NCBI RefSeq assembly: GCF_009724685.1
Contig: NZ_WMEF01000001.1
Location: forward strand, 620,001 to 684,000
From: Lysinibacillus cavernae
Lineage (GTDB): Bacteria; Bacillota; Bacilli; Bacillales_A; Planococcaceae
Reading direction: 5' to 3'
DNA: 64,000 nt
The position numbers and the translations under genes were made by a program. The notes beneath the pieces are model-generated. The model had not been told where the DNA came from and searched no databases. It saw only the letters and a program-made list of their open reading frames with translations. This document shows positions 26,244 to 36,500 of the stretch, piece by piece; the stretch's first letter is position 1, and every line of letters starts with the position of its first letter.

Positions 26244-28006
26244 AAATAGGCATTGTATCAAAATTATTTTTGCTAACAACGTCTTTATGTATGCTTATTT
26301 TGGTGACTATTTTTATAGGACAAACCATATTCTTCAAGCAATATTATGCGAACCAAAAGGTAAATGATATCGCAGAGCGTATTCAATCTTTTAAGGAAGA
26401 GTACTTAAAGGCAGGAGAAGATGTACCAACAATTCACAAGCTTGAGCAGAATTTTTACGAAGAAAATACGACATGGATTTTGACATTAGATAGTGTAGGA
26501 AATATTAAATACGCAAATGATTTTTCTGTAGAAATTCAATTAGATTCTTCTCAAAATAATAATTTTTCTAACCGTGTTATGAACATCCCACTATATAGCT
26601 TCACTGGTTTAGAAGATTTGCAAAGGTTAAAGTTTAACTTTGAACAGGGTAAAGGTATTATTGTCGACGGAGTGAAAAAAGATAATTTTGTAATTCCAGC
26701 AATTTTAACGGTAGAAAATATTGCATTAGAGAATAGGCTGCTATCAGAAAAGTTATATGGCAAAAAAGATACAGCACCTACTTTTCAAGGCACCTCCCCG
26801 TTATATCTAACGGGAGTCATTAAGAAATTACATTTACCAGAGGGTTCAAATATTTATGCAAATCGTGTGGTTATAGAAAGAATAAAACAATTTCAAGTCG
26901 ATTTACTTTCAAATGGGAATCGAAAAAGCAATGTGGAGACAATGGACTATGAAGAAAATAATATAAACTACAAAATATTTATCAGTCCCGTAAAAGATAT
27001 GTATGGCGAAACAATTTATATTTTTGCTATGACATCATTACAACCAGTGGATGAAGCTGTTCAAATGTTAGGAGATTATTATATATATCTAATTATATTA
27101 GTGCTACTCCTCATCGTTCTTGCATCATTTTTTTATTCAAAAATGATCGCTAAACCGTTATTACAAATAAATGATACTACCAATAAAATAGCAAATTTGG
27201 ATTTTTCAGAGACAATACCGATTAAAACAAAAGATGAAATTGGTACTTTATCCTGCAATATTAATACACTATCCAAAACTTTGCATTCGTATATTAATCA
27301 GTTGCAACAAGATATAGAGAAAGAAAAGCAATTAGAAAATACACGTAAGGAATTTATTTCTGGGGTTTCACATGAATTAAAGACACCTCTAAGTATTATG
27401 AAGAGTTGCATCTCCATCTTGGAAGACGGTGTTGCAAATAATAAAAAAGATTATTATTTTAAGGCAATGGCAAATGAAGTAGATAAAATGAATATTCTCA
27501 TTGTTGATATGCTTGAATTAGCAAAATTTGAGTCTGGTACGTACAAAATGGAGATGGATAATTTCTATATTGACCAGGTCATTGAGTATATATGTGAGCA
27601 ATTAGATATTGACATAAAAAATAAGCAATTACATGTTCATAAACAACTTTCTAGCATTATGGTTGTTGCAAATCAACATCGAATTGAACAAGTTTTGACG
27701 AATTTTATTACCAATGCGATTCGATATACCACAGAAAATAATAAAATTATGATTTCCACGATAGAAGAAAACGAACGTATAAAAGTATGTGTGGAAAATC
27801 AAGGGGCACATATTGCGCAGGAACACTTAGCGAAAATATGGGATCGTTTTTATCGTGGTGACACGTCTCGTCAACGTTCGCAAGGTGGAACGGGACTAGG
27901 GCTTGCTATTTCAAAGAATATTTTAGAGTTGCATGGTGTACAATACGGTGTATCAAATACAGAAAATGGAGTGCTGTTTTACTTTTATTTAAATAAAAAA
28001 TTGTAG
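26240..28006 (+). CDS. Sensor histidine kinase of the cell-wall-modification cluster
   Basis: This 588-residue kinase has a membrane helix at about 8-32 and an unusually large extracytoplasmic domain (about 33-275). A second helix at about 279-299 is followed by HAMP, the H-box SGVSHELKTPLSIMKSCI, and a HATPase with NFITNAIRYT and GTGLGLAIS. The G1 position reads ENQGAH where most kinases have DxGxG, so the first Asp is Glu. The rest is intact and the protein is probably active. A terminator follows, so the operon is regulator plus kinase only. Confidence 0.9.
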   Translation: MKIGIVSKLFLLTTSLCMLILVTIFIGQTIFFKQYYANQKVNDIAERIQSFKEEYLKAGEDVPTIHKLEQNFYEENTTWILTLDSVGNIKYANDFSVEIQLDSSQNNNFSNRVMNIPLYSFTGLEDLQRLKFNFEQGKGIIVDGVKKDNFVIPAILTVENIALENRLLSEKLYGKKDTAPTFQGTSPLYLTGVIKKLHLPEGSNIYANRVVIERIKQFQVDLLSNGNRKSNVETMDYEENNINYKIFISPVKDMYGETIYIFAMTSLQPVDEAVQMLGDYYIYLIILVLLLIVLASFFYSKMIAKPLLQINDTTNKIANLDFSETIPIKTKDEIGTLSCNINTLSKTLHSYINQLQQDIEKEKQLENTRKEFISGVSHELKTPLSIMKSCISILEDGVANNKKDYYFKAMANEVDKMNILIVDMLELAKFESGTYKMEMDNFYIDQVIEYICEQLDIDIKNKQLHVHKQLSSIMVVANQHRIEQVLTNFITNAIRYTTENNKIMISTIEENERIKVCVENQGAHIAQEHLAKIWDRFYRGDTSRQRSQGGTGLGLAISKNILELHGVQYGVSNTENGVLFYFYLNKKL

Positions 28007-28040
28007 TTGTTTTTATTGGAAACTTCTTATTATTTGTGCC

Positions 28041-28074
28041 ATCCGTTCAAAGTTTTTTTGAACGGATTTTTTTA
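28041..28074 (+). terminator. Terminator after the kinase gene
   Basis: ATCCGTTCAAA (28041-28051) pairs with TTTGAACGGAT (28057-28067), followed by seven T. Confidence 0.9.
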
Positions 28075-28128
28075 TGACAATCTATAGCTACAACAACATT
28101 TCTCATTCTTTAAATGATATTGTCCTCG

Positions 28129-28162
28129 TCTTTACCTCATCTTTATCTCGTTATATTAATCT
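28129..28162 (+). promoter_or_regulatory. Tandem 11-bp operator and -10 of the split acyltransferase operon
   Basis: TCTTTACCTCA (28129-28139) and TCTTTATCTCG (28140-28150) each differ by one base from the 25.48-kb repeat. Seven bases later comes TAATCT (28157-28162), the same spacing as in the regulator promoter. Confidence 0.65.
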
Positions 28163-28221
28163 TTCTAATGTAAAGAACACTATAGCGTTCTTTAATCCAA
28201 ATAATTAGGAGGTATATTGTT

Positions 28222-28875
28222 ATGACGAAAAAAATTTTTTTAAGTGTGTTTATTGGAATTCTTGCAGTATTTGCTACGGCCTGCGGAAACAATCAAATTG
28301 AAAAGGAAATAGTTGTTGCTGATGCAAAGAACCCGTATAAATCTTTTTATGGTAAAAGTGTTTTTTTAGGTGATTCGCTTTTAATCGGTTTATCTGATGT
28401 GTTGGAGGACTCTAATGTAATTGCTAATGCAGGCGCAACAGCTCTATTCGCCATTGAAGAAGTTGATAATATTGTGAATCAAAAACCAGAACACGTATAT
28501 ATCATGTTGGGTTCAGATGACTTATTGTTCCCTGTAGACAACCCACAGAAAGATTCACTGGAGAATTACGTCAAATTAATAGAAAAAATAAAGGGAAAGC
28601 TGCCAAATGTGAAGATACATGTTTTATCAGTTCCATCTGTGACAAGAGAAGCAATTAAGGTAGAACCACGCTATAAAAATATTCCTGACTATAATAAGGG
28701 ACTTGAAGAAATGGCGGTAATAGAGAAGATTGATTATATCGATTTATCTTCTATTTTCGAAAAAAATCAGGGGTTATATAAAGAAGATGGAATACATTTC
28801 AAGTCGGATTTTTTTCCTATTTACTTAAACCATATTAAAAAACATATCGAGTCCTCTAAAAATAATGAAGGATAA
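28222..28875 (+). CDS. SGNH/GDSL-type esterase lipoprotein, likely acetyl-handling partner of the acyltransferase
   Basis: A signal peptide with lipobox ATAC (Cys about 21) leads into an SGNH hydrolase-like domain. Block I is VFLGDSLLIGL (Ser about 52), block II ANAGATA (Gly about 71), block III MLGSDDLLF, where the usual Asn is Asp, and block V EDGIHF with Asp about 189 and His about 192. The nucleophile and Asp/His pair are therefore present. In OatA the same fold is fused C-terminally to the membrane acyltransferase; here it is a separate lipoprotein of 217 residues. It ends 11 bases past the first possible start of the acyltransferase. Transfer of acetyl groups to a wall polymer is the likely role, by inference from that family. 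Confidence 0.8.
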   Translation: MTKKIFLSVFIGILAVFATACGNNQIEKEIVVADAKNPYKSFYGKSVFLGDSLLIGLSDVLEDSNVIANAGATALFAIEEVDNIVNQKPEHVYIMLGSDDLLFPVDNPQKDSLENYVKLIEKIKGKLPNVKIHVLSVPSVTREAIKVEPRYKNIPDYNKGLEEMAVIEKIDYIDLSSIFEKNQGLYKEDGIHFKSDFFPIYLNHIKKHIESSKNNEG

Positions 28876-30034
28876 AGTAGAAATGGATGGAAATGAAATT
28901 AAGAAAAATCGTTATATGCCAGGGTTAGATGGAATAAGAGCGCTCGCCGTATTTGTTGTGATTGCCTACCATCTTGATTTTGAATGGGTTTCTGGAGGCT
29001 TTCTAGGTGTAGGCGTATTTTTTGTACTATCTGGATATCTCATTACAGATCTATTAATCTTGGAATGGGCTAATACAGGACAGATTAATTTGCGTCATTT
29101 TTGGATCAAACGCGCTAAACGTCTTTTACCAGGACAGATTCTCGTATTGATTGTAGTGGCTTTATGGCTATTGCTGTTTAACTTTTCAAGATTAGATATC
29201 CTGTGGGGCGACCTTTTAGCTTCAATTTTTTATGTGACGAATTGGTGGTTCATTTTTAATGATGTTGGCTATTTCTCAAATTTTGGAGAACCTTCACCTC
29301 TATTACATTTCTGGTCACTTGCTATCGAGGAGCAGTTTTATCTGTTTTGGCCATTTTTGCTCTTACTTGGACTCCGTTTCGTTCATAATCGTAAGCTGTT
29401 TATTGGGTTTATCCTTGTTGGTACATTAGCTTCTGCATTAGGAATGGCATATCTTTATCAACCAGGGTTAATGGATACAAGCAGAGTATATTTTGGGACA
29501 GATACTCGTGCGTTTGCATTGCTGATTGGAGCGGCACTCGCATTATGCTTTCCTAGCAAAATGTTTGAGGGGAATGTTGCAAACAACAAATATCTGCGTA
29601 TTTCCTTGGACATAGTAGGTGGAATAAGTTGTGCTATTCTGTTTTGGATGATTTGGCAGACCAATCAGTACGAGGCTTTTCTTTACCGTGGGGGGATGGT
29701 GCTACAGTGTATCACTTCGGCTGTAGTTGTTGCTGCAGCGGTTCACCCATCAACTTGGATTACGCGTATTTTGGGTTGTAGGCTGTTACAATGGCTTGGT
29801 GTTCGTTCATATGGTATTTACATTTGGCATTACCCGGTTTTAGTTTTGTTCTTCCCACTGTCAGGTGGAGAAAATTCCATACCTCATATTCTTATACAAA
29901 TTGGAATTACTCTTCTTGTCGCATCGATTTCTTGGCGATTTATAGAGCAACCAATTCGTTATGGAGAAGTAGGAAGTATGTTTAGGGGAATTTGGCGATT
30001 TGGAAGTAAAGAATGTTCCACTACTAAAAAGTAA
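28865..30034 (+). CDS. Membrane acyltransferase (acyltransferase 3 family), OatA-like without SGNH domain
   Basis: The 389-residue protein has 10 or so membrane helices and the family landmarks MPGLDGIRALAVFVVIAYHL, with the conserved Arg and His, GVGVFFVLSGYLIT, and FWIKRAKRLLPG. It ends where OatA continues into a soluble esterase domain; that domain is encoded just upstream as a lipoprotein. ATG 28865 overlaps that gene by 11 bases, but ATG 28883 has a better AAGGAT-like site 10 bases upstream and may be the real start. It should pass acetyl groups across the membrane for peptidoglycan or another envelope glycan. Confidence 0.9.
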   Translation: MKDKVEMDGNEIKKNRYMPGLDGIRALAVFVVIAYHLDFEWVSGGFLGVGVFFVLSGYLITDLLILEWANTGQINLRHFWIKRAKRLLPGQILVLIVVALWLLLFNFSRLDILWGDLLASIFYVTNWWFIFNDVGYFSNFGEPSPLLHFWSLAIEEQFYLFWPFLLLLGLRFVHNRKLFIGFILVGTLASALGMAYLYQPGLMDTSRVYFGTDTRAFALLIGAALALCFPSKMFEGNVANNKYLRISLDIVGGISCAILFWMIWQTNQYEAFLYRGGMVLQCITSAVVVAAAVHPSTWITRILGCRLLQWLGVRSYGIYIWHYPVLVLFFPLSGGENSIPHILIQIGITLLVASISWRFIEQPIRYGEVGSMFRGIWRFGSKECSTTKK

Positions 30035-30109
30035 TAACACTGTCCTCTTCAAAACTGACCCTAGTCAATGAATACCTGACTTTAAATGTGGCAGATAAAC
30101 ACTGTGATG

Positions 30110-30166
30110 AAATCTGTTAATCTAATAGCCGATACACCTTGGTTATTGGCTAACAGATTTTTTGTG
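30110..30166 (+). terminator. Terminator after the acyltransferase
   Basis: AAATCTGTTA (30110-30119) pairs with TAACAGATTT (30151-30160), with an inner AATAGCC/GGTTATT pairing and a T-run. Confidence 0.8.
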
Positions 30167-30228
30167 GATAAAATTTACAATCTGAGAGGAATGACTAAGT
30201 TTTTTTTCTTTAAATAACATCGACATTA

Positions 30229-30262
30229 CCTTCACATCATCTTTATCTCTTTCTATTAATCT
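30229..30262 (+). promoter_or_regulatory. Operator and -10 of the polysaccharide deacetylase gene
   Basis: CCTTCACATCA (30229-30239), a degenerate copy, is followed by TCTTTATCTCT (30240-30250), one base different from the 25.48-kb repeat. TAATCT (30257-30262) follows at the same 7-base distance. It is the third member of the array set. Confidence 0.6.
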
Positions 30263-30306
30263 TTACAAAGTAGAAACATATTTTGAAATGAAGGGATTGA
30301 TTATAG

Positions 30307-31149
30307 ATGGCTATACAGTGTAAAAATAAAAAAAATCATAGAATAAAAAGGAAAATAATAATGTGGGTATTCCTAACAGTTACCACTTTTCTATTAATTT
30401 ACATTTTGGGCACATTTACTTCCTATTCACCAAGAAAAATGATTGAAAATGGCATGGAAAAAGTTTTAGTCAATAAGAAAAATAGCGAAACAGGAACTCA
30501 TCTCAATTCAAAAGATCCTTACGAAAAAGTAATTTATTTAACATTTGATGATGGTCCTTCTACTGCCACAGACGATATTCTTAATGTTTTACAAAAAAAT
30601 AATGCTGCAGCAACGTTTTTTATGCTTTCACCCCATATGAAGGAACGTCCAAACACGGTTGAACGAATGATTAAGGAAGGCCATAGTGTTGGGTTACACG
30701 GTGTAACACATGATGTTAATCATTTTTACCATTCCAAACAAACGGTTCTTGATGAAATGAATGAAGCTCAAGAAGTACTAGAAAGTATTACTGGGATACC
30801 TTCCGTATTAATTCGTACTCCCTATGGAAGTGTACCCTATTTGATTGAACCTTTTAGAAAAGCTCTGAATACAGAGGGCTACAAATTATGGGATTGGAAC
30901 GTGGACAGTCGTGATTGGGAACTGGCAGATGGGAATTACGTAAAAAGTGTTATTGATCAAATAAAATCATTGGAAGAAAGCGGAGCCACACCAGTAGTGT
31001 TGTTACATGACCAGCCCAAAACAGCGAAATATTTACCGCAATTAATGACCTATTTAGCAAATCAGGGATATCAAATAAAGAAACTCGATGATTCCGTTGA
31101 ACCTGTAAAATTCGAGTGCGCTGACCGTTGTCATCCTATCGACGATTAA
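30307..31149 (+). CDS. Membrane-anchored polysaccharide deacetylase (PgdA/PdaA-like)
   Basis: The 280-residue protein has a basic N-terminus and one membrane helix at about 18-38, with the NodB domain outside. Motifs in order are TFDDGPST (general base Asp and metal Asp), GLHGVTHDV (metal His pair, with Gly where Ser/Thr is usual after the first His), RTPYGS, WDWNVDSRDW and VVLLHDQPK. It should remove acetyl groups from N-acetylglucosamine or N-acetylmuramic acid residues of peptidoglycan. It shares its operator with the acyltransferase operon, and the two enzymes together match the classic pair that gives lysozyme resistance. Confidence 0.88.
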   Translation: MAIQCKNKKNHRIKRKIIMWVFLTVTTFLLIYILGTFTSYSPRKMIENGMEKVLVNKKNSETGTHLNSKDPYEKVIYLTFDDGPSTATDDILNVLQKNNAAATFFMLSPHMKERPNTVERMIKEGHSVGLHGVTHDVNHFYHSKQTVLDEMNEAQEVLESITGIPSVLIRTPYGSVPYLIEPFRKALNTEGYKLWDWNVDSRDWELADGNYVKSVIDQIKSLEESGATPVVLLHDQPKTAKYLPQLMTYLANQGYQIKKLDDSVEPVKFECADRCHPIDD

Positions 31150-31181
31150 AGACAAAAAAGAATTTCATTGAATCCTTGTAT

Positions 31182-31430
31182 TCATGAACGAAAAGGGGGG
31201 AACATACTGAGTAATTGAAATAAAGACCGATAATTCCTATTATTGTATATAAAAAAGGTCGATTCATTAACATGGAATTCGATCTTTTTTAATTCACTGT
31301 CAAAAACGGGGGTCAGTCCCATGATACTCATCAGCTTTTTTACTGTTATGTTTTGTATAGGAATTTCCAATGTCTGTCGGAACTGGTCGGGTACAATTGC
31401 GCTTTTGTTCATGAGAAAATATGATTGCAT
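31182..31430 (-). pseudogene. Doubtful remnant frame inside a 530-base gap
   Basis: This gap (31150-31679) has no convincing gene. A minus-strand frame contains TVKKLMSIMGLTPVFDSELK, which recalls the copper-amine-oxidase N-terminal (stalk) repeat, but it has no ribosome site and runs across a hairpin (31247-31289, AAAAAAGGTCGA with TCGATCTTTTTT). The part from 31440 to 31660 is AT-rich promoter and leader sequence of the SLH gene. Confidence 0.2.
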
Positions 31431-31679
31431 AAAATTAGAATTATCATAAAAGTTTAATTATTACAATGCTAGAGGATAAAGGACCTACTATTACTATTCT
31501 CATAAACATTGTAAAAGTTTAATATGTACTATTTTACATAAAATTTAGAATATTAACATTAAATTAGAATGTATTTATTATTTTTCTGTTAAAATTAATA
31601 TGTTAACCAATATTTTGGTAAGGTAAATTTTAACAAAATTATCCTTATTAAATAGGGATGGGGAGGTATTACTCTAAGT

Positions 31680-33512
31680 ATGAGTAAATCGAGGAAATCG
31701 AAGTATTTAAAAGCAATAACAGCAATGGCGTTAACGGCTTCAACGGTAGTAGTGGTAGCACCGATTGCATCTGAAGCGAGTAGTTTCAAGGATGTACAGC
31801 GAACACATCAATTTTATGACGAAATTAAAAATTTAAATGATCGTGGCATTATTAATGGGTTCCAAGATGGTACGTTTAAGCCTGAACAAAATTTAACACG
31901 TGGTCAAGCTGCTAAAATTATTGCGGGAGTATTAGGGCTGGATACATCGAATGTTAACAATCCAAACTTTAAAGATATTTCTACTTCTCATTTATATTTT
32001 GGAGCAATTGCTGCATTAAAGCATGAGGGAATTATAGATGGCTATGAAGATGGAACATTCCGTCAGGACGAATTTATTCAGCGTAACCATGTAGCAAAAA
32101 TTTTAGCGAATGCCTTTAATTTAAAAGCTTCAAATACGAATTCATTACCATTCACTGATGTGCGTGCAGACTACAAAGACGCGATTGCTGCTTTATATGA
32201 AAACAACGTAACGACTGGTAAGACAGCTACATTATTTGATGGCTCTTCAAATGTAACACGTGGACAAATGGCTGCATTTATTACTCGTTCAGAAGCTGTT
32301 AGTAATCCGACTACTCAGCCTTCTCAAAGTGTAACGTTTAAAGTTGAAGAATATACAGCGAATGAAATTGCTATTAATGGTACGACTTATTTATTTGACG
32401 ATTCAGTAAAGTCAATTTTTACAACTGAAAACAAAACCGCACTAACAGGGGCAAAAATTACAGCAACAATTAAAAATGGTGTTATCACAAAAGTAAATAA
32501 TGTTGATTTAAATAATGCAGGTTCAGCAGAGATGGGCGTTGTATTCAATACAAATGCAACGCTCGATTCCATCACGATTAACGCAGATGGTGTGACAGTT
32601 AAGAATGTATCGGTTACAGGTAATGCAATCATTAACTCAAATGTTAAGACTAAAATTGAGTTTGATGGTGTGGCAATTACTGGCGATATTATTATAGCTG
32701 ATGCAATCGATGGTCAAAGTACACCCGTATTGAAAATCAAAAATTCGAAAACTGGAAAAGTACAAGTCAAGCGTAATAATATGTCGATTGTGTCGGACAC
32801 AGTGATTCCAGAAATTATCATAACAGCTACCATATCTGCTATAAATATTGACGGAGCAGCAACGAAGGTAACAATAGAATCTACAAAACTGAATATGACT
32901 GGGAATGTAAAGTTTGAACGACTAATAGTTTCAACGGCAGTGGAGTTAGCGTTGAATGCTGTTGGTTTAGTGAATTATTTAACGGTTCTAAGCCCTGATA
33001 CTCGAATTACAATCGGTACTGGTTTACTAATAAATGACTTGTCGATTCCAGCAGGCTCAACGGTATCAAAAATTATTGTCAACTATGCCTCAGTTGCTTC
33101 CCAAATAAAAGCCATTATTGGCGGTTCTACGCCAAGTACTGGCGTGCCAAACACAGGTGGAGGAAATGTTGCACCCGATCCAGTTATTCCACCAGAAAAA
33201 GTGAATGAATATAATGTAAAGAATGCCGAGGAATTAACACAAGCAATAAAAAAAGCTAAAGCAGGAGACTTGATTAAGTTAACAGCTCCAGTGACTGCAG
33301 ATGTAGCGCTAACAGATTTAGTAATGATTGATTTGAATGGACATACCTTGAAGGGGAATGTAACGATAACTGTACCAACAGCATCAGGGAAGTACTCTTT
33401 AATGCCATCTGATAGTACGGGTACTATTTCAGGGGATCTAATCATTTATGCGCCAAAAGTTAACATCAGTTTAGACGGGTTAACTGTTGAAGGGAACACA
33501 ATAATTGAATAA
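31680..33512 (+). CDS. S-layer-anchored surface protein with three N-terminal SLH domains
   Basis: The 610-residue protein has a signal peptide (1-34, SEAS cleavage region) and three SLH repeats at about 35-80, 95-140 and 155-200. They are marked by GIINGFQDGTFKPEQNLTRG, GIIDGYEDGTFRQDE and VTTGKTATLFDGSSNVTRG. Then come beta-rich repeats (about 215-490) and, after a Pro/Gly linker (GGNVAPDPVIPPE), a tail with a parallel beta-helix look (IDLNGHTLKGNVTITV). It would bind pyruvylated secondary cell-wall polymer. GGGAGG is 13 bases before the ATG, a long spacing. It is probably co-transcribed with the nuclease gene 76 bases later. Confidence 0.9.
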   Translation: MSKSRKSKYLKAITAMALTASTVVVVAPIASEASSFKDVQRTHQFYDEIKNLNDRGIINGFQDGTFKPEQNLTRGQAAKIIAGVLGLDTSNVNNPNFKDISTSHLYFGAIAALKHEGIIDGYEDGTFRQDEFIQRNHVAKILANAFNLKASNTNSLPFTDVRADYKDAIAALYENNVTTGKTATLFDGSSNVTRGQMAAFITRSEAVSNPTTQPSQSVTFKVEEYTANEIAINGTTYLFDDSVKSIFTTENKTALTGAKITATIKNGVITKVNNVDLNNAGSAEMGVVFNTNATLDSITINADGVTVKNVSVTGNAIINSNVKTKIEFDGVAITGDIIIADAIDGQSTPVLKIKNSKTGKVQVKRNNMSIVSDTVIPEIIITATISAINIDGAATKVTIESTKLNMTGNVKFERLIVSTAVELALNAVGLVNYLTVLSPDTRITIGTGLLINDLSIPAGSTVSKIIVNYASVASQIKAIIGGSTPSTGVPNTGGGNVAPDPVIPPEKVNEYNVKNAEELTQAIKKAKAGDLIKLTAPVTADVALTDLVMIDLNGHTLKGNVTITVPTASGKYSLMPSDSTGTISGDLIIYAPKVNISLDGLTVEGNTIIE

Positions 33513-33588
33513 TAACTTCACGTAAATCCCTTTGCAAAATAGGGAAAAGGATTATTTTATAGATAAAAAATCATAAGGAGCTAAACGA

Positions 33589-36500
33589 ATGAAGAAATAT
33601 GAATTTAATTTCGTTTCCAAAATGGCGTTATCATTTATACTTGTCATTTCTATGATGTTGCCTTACTTATCAGTTGTAAAGGCGGAAACGACAGAAGCTA
33701 TTGGAGTGGAGGAAGCGGTAAATCAATTTGATTCAACTTCTGAATTAACAATTGCCGAAGCTCGTGCAGCTGTTGGGACGGACCGCACAGTTCAAATTCA
33801 AGGGACGGTTACGACAACACCTGGTAACTGGGGGAGCAAGGCCTTCTATGTACAGGATGAGTCGGCAGGGGTATATGTTTACTCTAGTTCTGCAGAAGCA
33901 GGGAGCTTAACTGTTGGAGATATTGTCAAAATCACAGGGAAAACAAGTTTATATAATGGAGAAGTTCAATTTAATTCGCCGACAATTGAACGGATTTCTA
34001 CAGGGACAGCACCAGCACCGCAAACAGTAAATCTCCCGATTGATGACAGTATACAAGGCGAATTAATTACACTTGAAAATGTGAAGATAAAAGATTTAAG
34101 GTCATCTGGTACGTCTGGCACATTTGAATTTAAAGCAGTCGATGCAGCAAATAACGAGCTGTTAATTCGCCATGATAACCGTACAGGCTATCAGCTCTCT
34201 CAATTTGAAGCAGATGGCTTCAATAACAATGATGTGATCACAGTGACAGGGATTGCTTCAATTTTTAACGGTACATATCAATTAAAAACGTTAAAAGCGG
34301 AAAGCTTCCAATTAGTATTAAACTATGAGCCAACACAAGTAGCGAATATAAAAGCTTTTCCAGCAACGGGCGAAGTCTATGCAGGAACAAAAGTAACATT
34401 GTCTACAGATACACCTAATGCAACAATCTATTACACGACAGATGGTTCTGAACCGTCAACAGCTAGTGAGGTTAATGATGCAGCAGCGGGCATTGTTGTA
34501 AATAAAGCAATGACAATCAAAGCATTCGCTACTGCAACGGGCTTAAACGATAGTGAAATGGCGTCCTTTAATTATGCAGTTAAAGAAGAGCCAACAGTTA
34601 TTTCAATTACCGAAGCTCGTAATAAAGAAGTCGGACAAAATGTAATCATATCAGGTATTGTAACAGCAAAATTAGAAACTGCTACAGCGCACATTCAAGA
34701 TGAAGATGGTGCGGCGATAGCAATTTATCCTGTAGATAGGCTTACTGCAAATGTCGGTGATCGGGTGACGGTGCAAGGTCAAGTAGCTGAATATAGCGGA
34801 CTAAAGCAATTAATAAATATTTCGCTTGTTGGCATGCCTGTTCCTTCGACAATACCAGAGCCTCACATTATTAAAAGTATTGAGGTTGCAGAAGACAATG
34901 AATCGAAATTAGTAACGATTAAAAATGTTGCAATTACTGGTTCCGGTCAAAACTTTACAGGAACTGACGAAGTAGGCACATTTGCTATTTACGATAAAAC
35001 ACGAGACTCAGGTTTAGTGAGTGGAAAAACGTATGGGGAAATTACAGGGATTGTTGGTCAATATACAAACCACCAACTGCTCCCGATTCGCATTATTGAA
35101 GATGTAACAAAGGTTCAGGATATCAAACCTTCTCACGTTGGTGGGGTAACAGCTGGCACGAAAGTTACACTTTCTACAATGACAGAAGGTGCAACGATTT
35201 ATTACACAGTGGACGGCTCAACACCAACTACAGCTAGTACAAAGTATACAGGGGAAATTCTTGTTAATAACCCGATGACGATTAAAGCGGTTGCGGTGAA
35301 AGAAGGTTTAGCAAATAGTACGATTGCTATTTTTATTTATGAAATTATTGATACTGAAAATGCCACGATTAGCGATATTCAAGGGGCAAGCCATATATCA
35401 CCATATGTTGATTTAACGGTAAATGATGTGGAGGGAATTGTAACATTCGTTATTAATTCAACTAGCTTCATTATGCAAGAAGTCGAGTCGGAGTTCGATG
35501 GCGTAAAATCAACAGCAATCAAGGTAAATAAGTCGGCACATAATGTAGTGGTTGGGGAAATTATTAAAGTATCAGGAAATGTAAAGGAAGAGGGTGGAAA
35601 CTCTCGATTGAAAGATACACAAATTTCAGCAACAAATATTACAAAAACAGGTACAGCAGCAATACCAGAAGCTCTTGTCATAGGGAAGGACCTAATCCCA
35701 CCAACTAAAATCATCGATAATGATGCCTTTGCAATTTTTGACCCACAAGAAGATGGTATCGATTTTTGGGAATCAATCGAGTATATGCGGACATCATTCC
35801 CGGATGCGAGAGTGATTGGACCGATTTATAATAATGATTCACCAATTGTTGTACCGAGCACAACAAATAATACATTTAATGTGAATGGCGGTTTAAATAT
35901 TGCGGCCGACGATTATAACCCTGAAAAAATTATGCTTGAAGGGGTAGCGGGGAAAAATTATGAATCAGGTGATCGTTTTAATGAAGCGCTTATCGGATTT
36001 GTAGAAAACTTTACAGATGGTTATCGACTAAACACAAATAAAGTCTTCCCGGAAGTGACAAAGGCAAATCTTCAACAAGAAGTGACGCATCTCGAACCAG
36101 TAGCGGACAAGTTAAACGTCGCTTCTTATAATGTAGAAAACTTTTCGAATAATCTTGCCAATACATCAAACGAAAAAGTAGCAAGAATTGCAGCGACATT
36201 TGTGAATAATATGAAGTCACCAGATATTATTACATTAGTCGAAGTTCAAGATAATGACGGCCAAATTGATTCAGGAAATGCTGATGCATCGGAAAGCTAC
36301 ATGCGATTAATTAATGCGATTAAAGCTGCGGGTGGTCCTGCCTATGATTGGATTGATGTCATGCCAATTAACAATACAGTAGGTGGTGCACCTGGTGGTA
36401 ATATTCGTGTAGGTTACTTATATAACCCGACTCGTGTTTCATTAGTGACAGGTATAAAGGGGGTGGGTGACCAAGCGAATAAGTGGACAGCAGATGGAAG

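Noticed and set aside
30040-30100. Sequence resembling an insertion-sequence end (TCTTCAAAACTGACCC) after the acyltransferase
   Set aside because: No partner end, target duplication or transposase is nearby, so a mobile element is not supported.
31300-31330. GGGGTCAGTCCC motif, which recalls REP-type elements
   Set aside because: Only a single copy was seen in the window, with no repeat family or transposase.
31243-31449. A 68-residue plus-strand frame in the gap before the SLH gene
   Set aside because: It crosses a hairpin, has no ribosome site, and overlaps an equally doubtful minus-strand frame; no protein family is suggested.
33083-33445. A 120-residue minus-strand frame inside the SLH gene
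   Set aside because: It is antisense to a real gene and its composition follows from the codon pattern of that gene.
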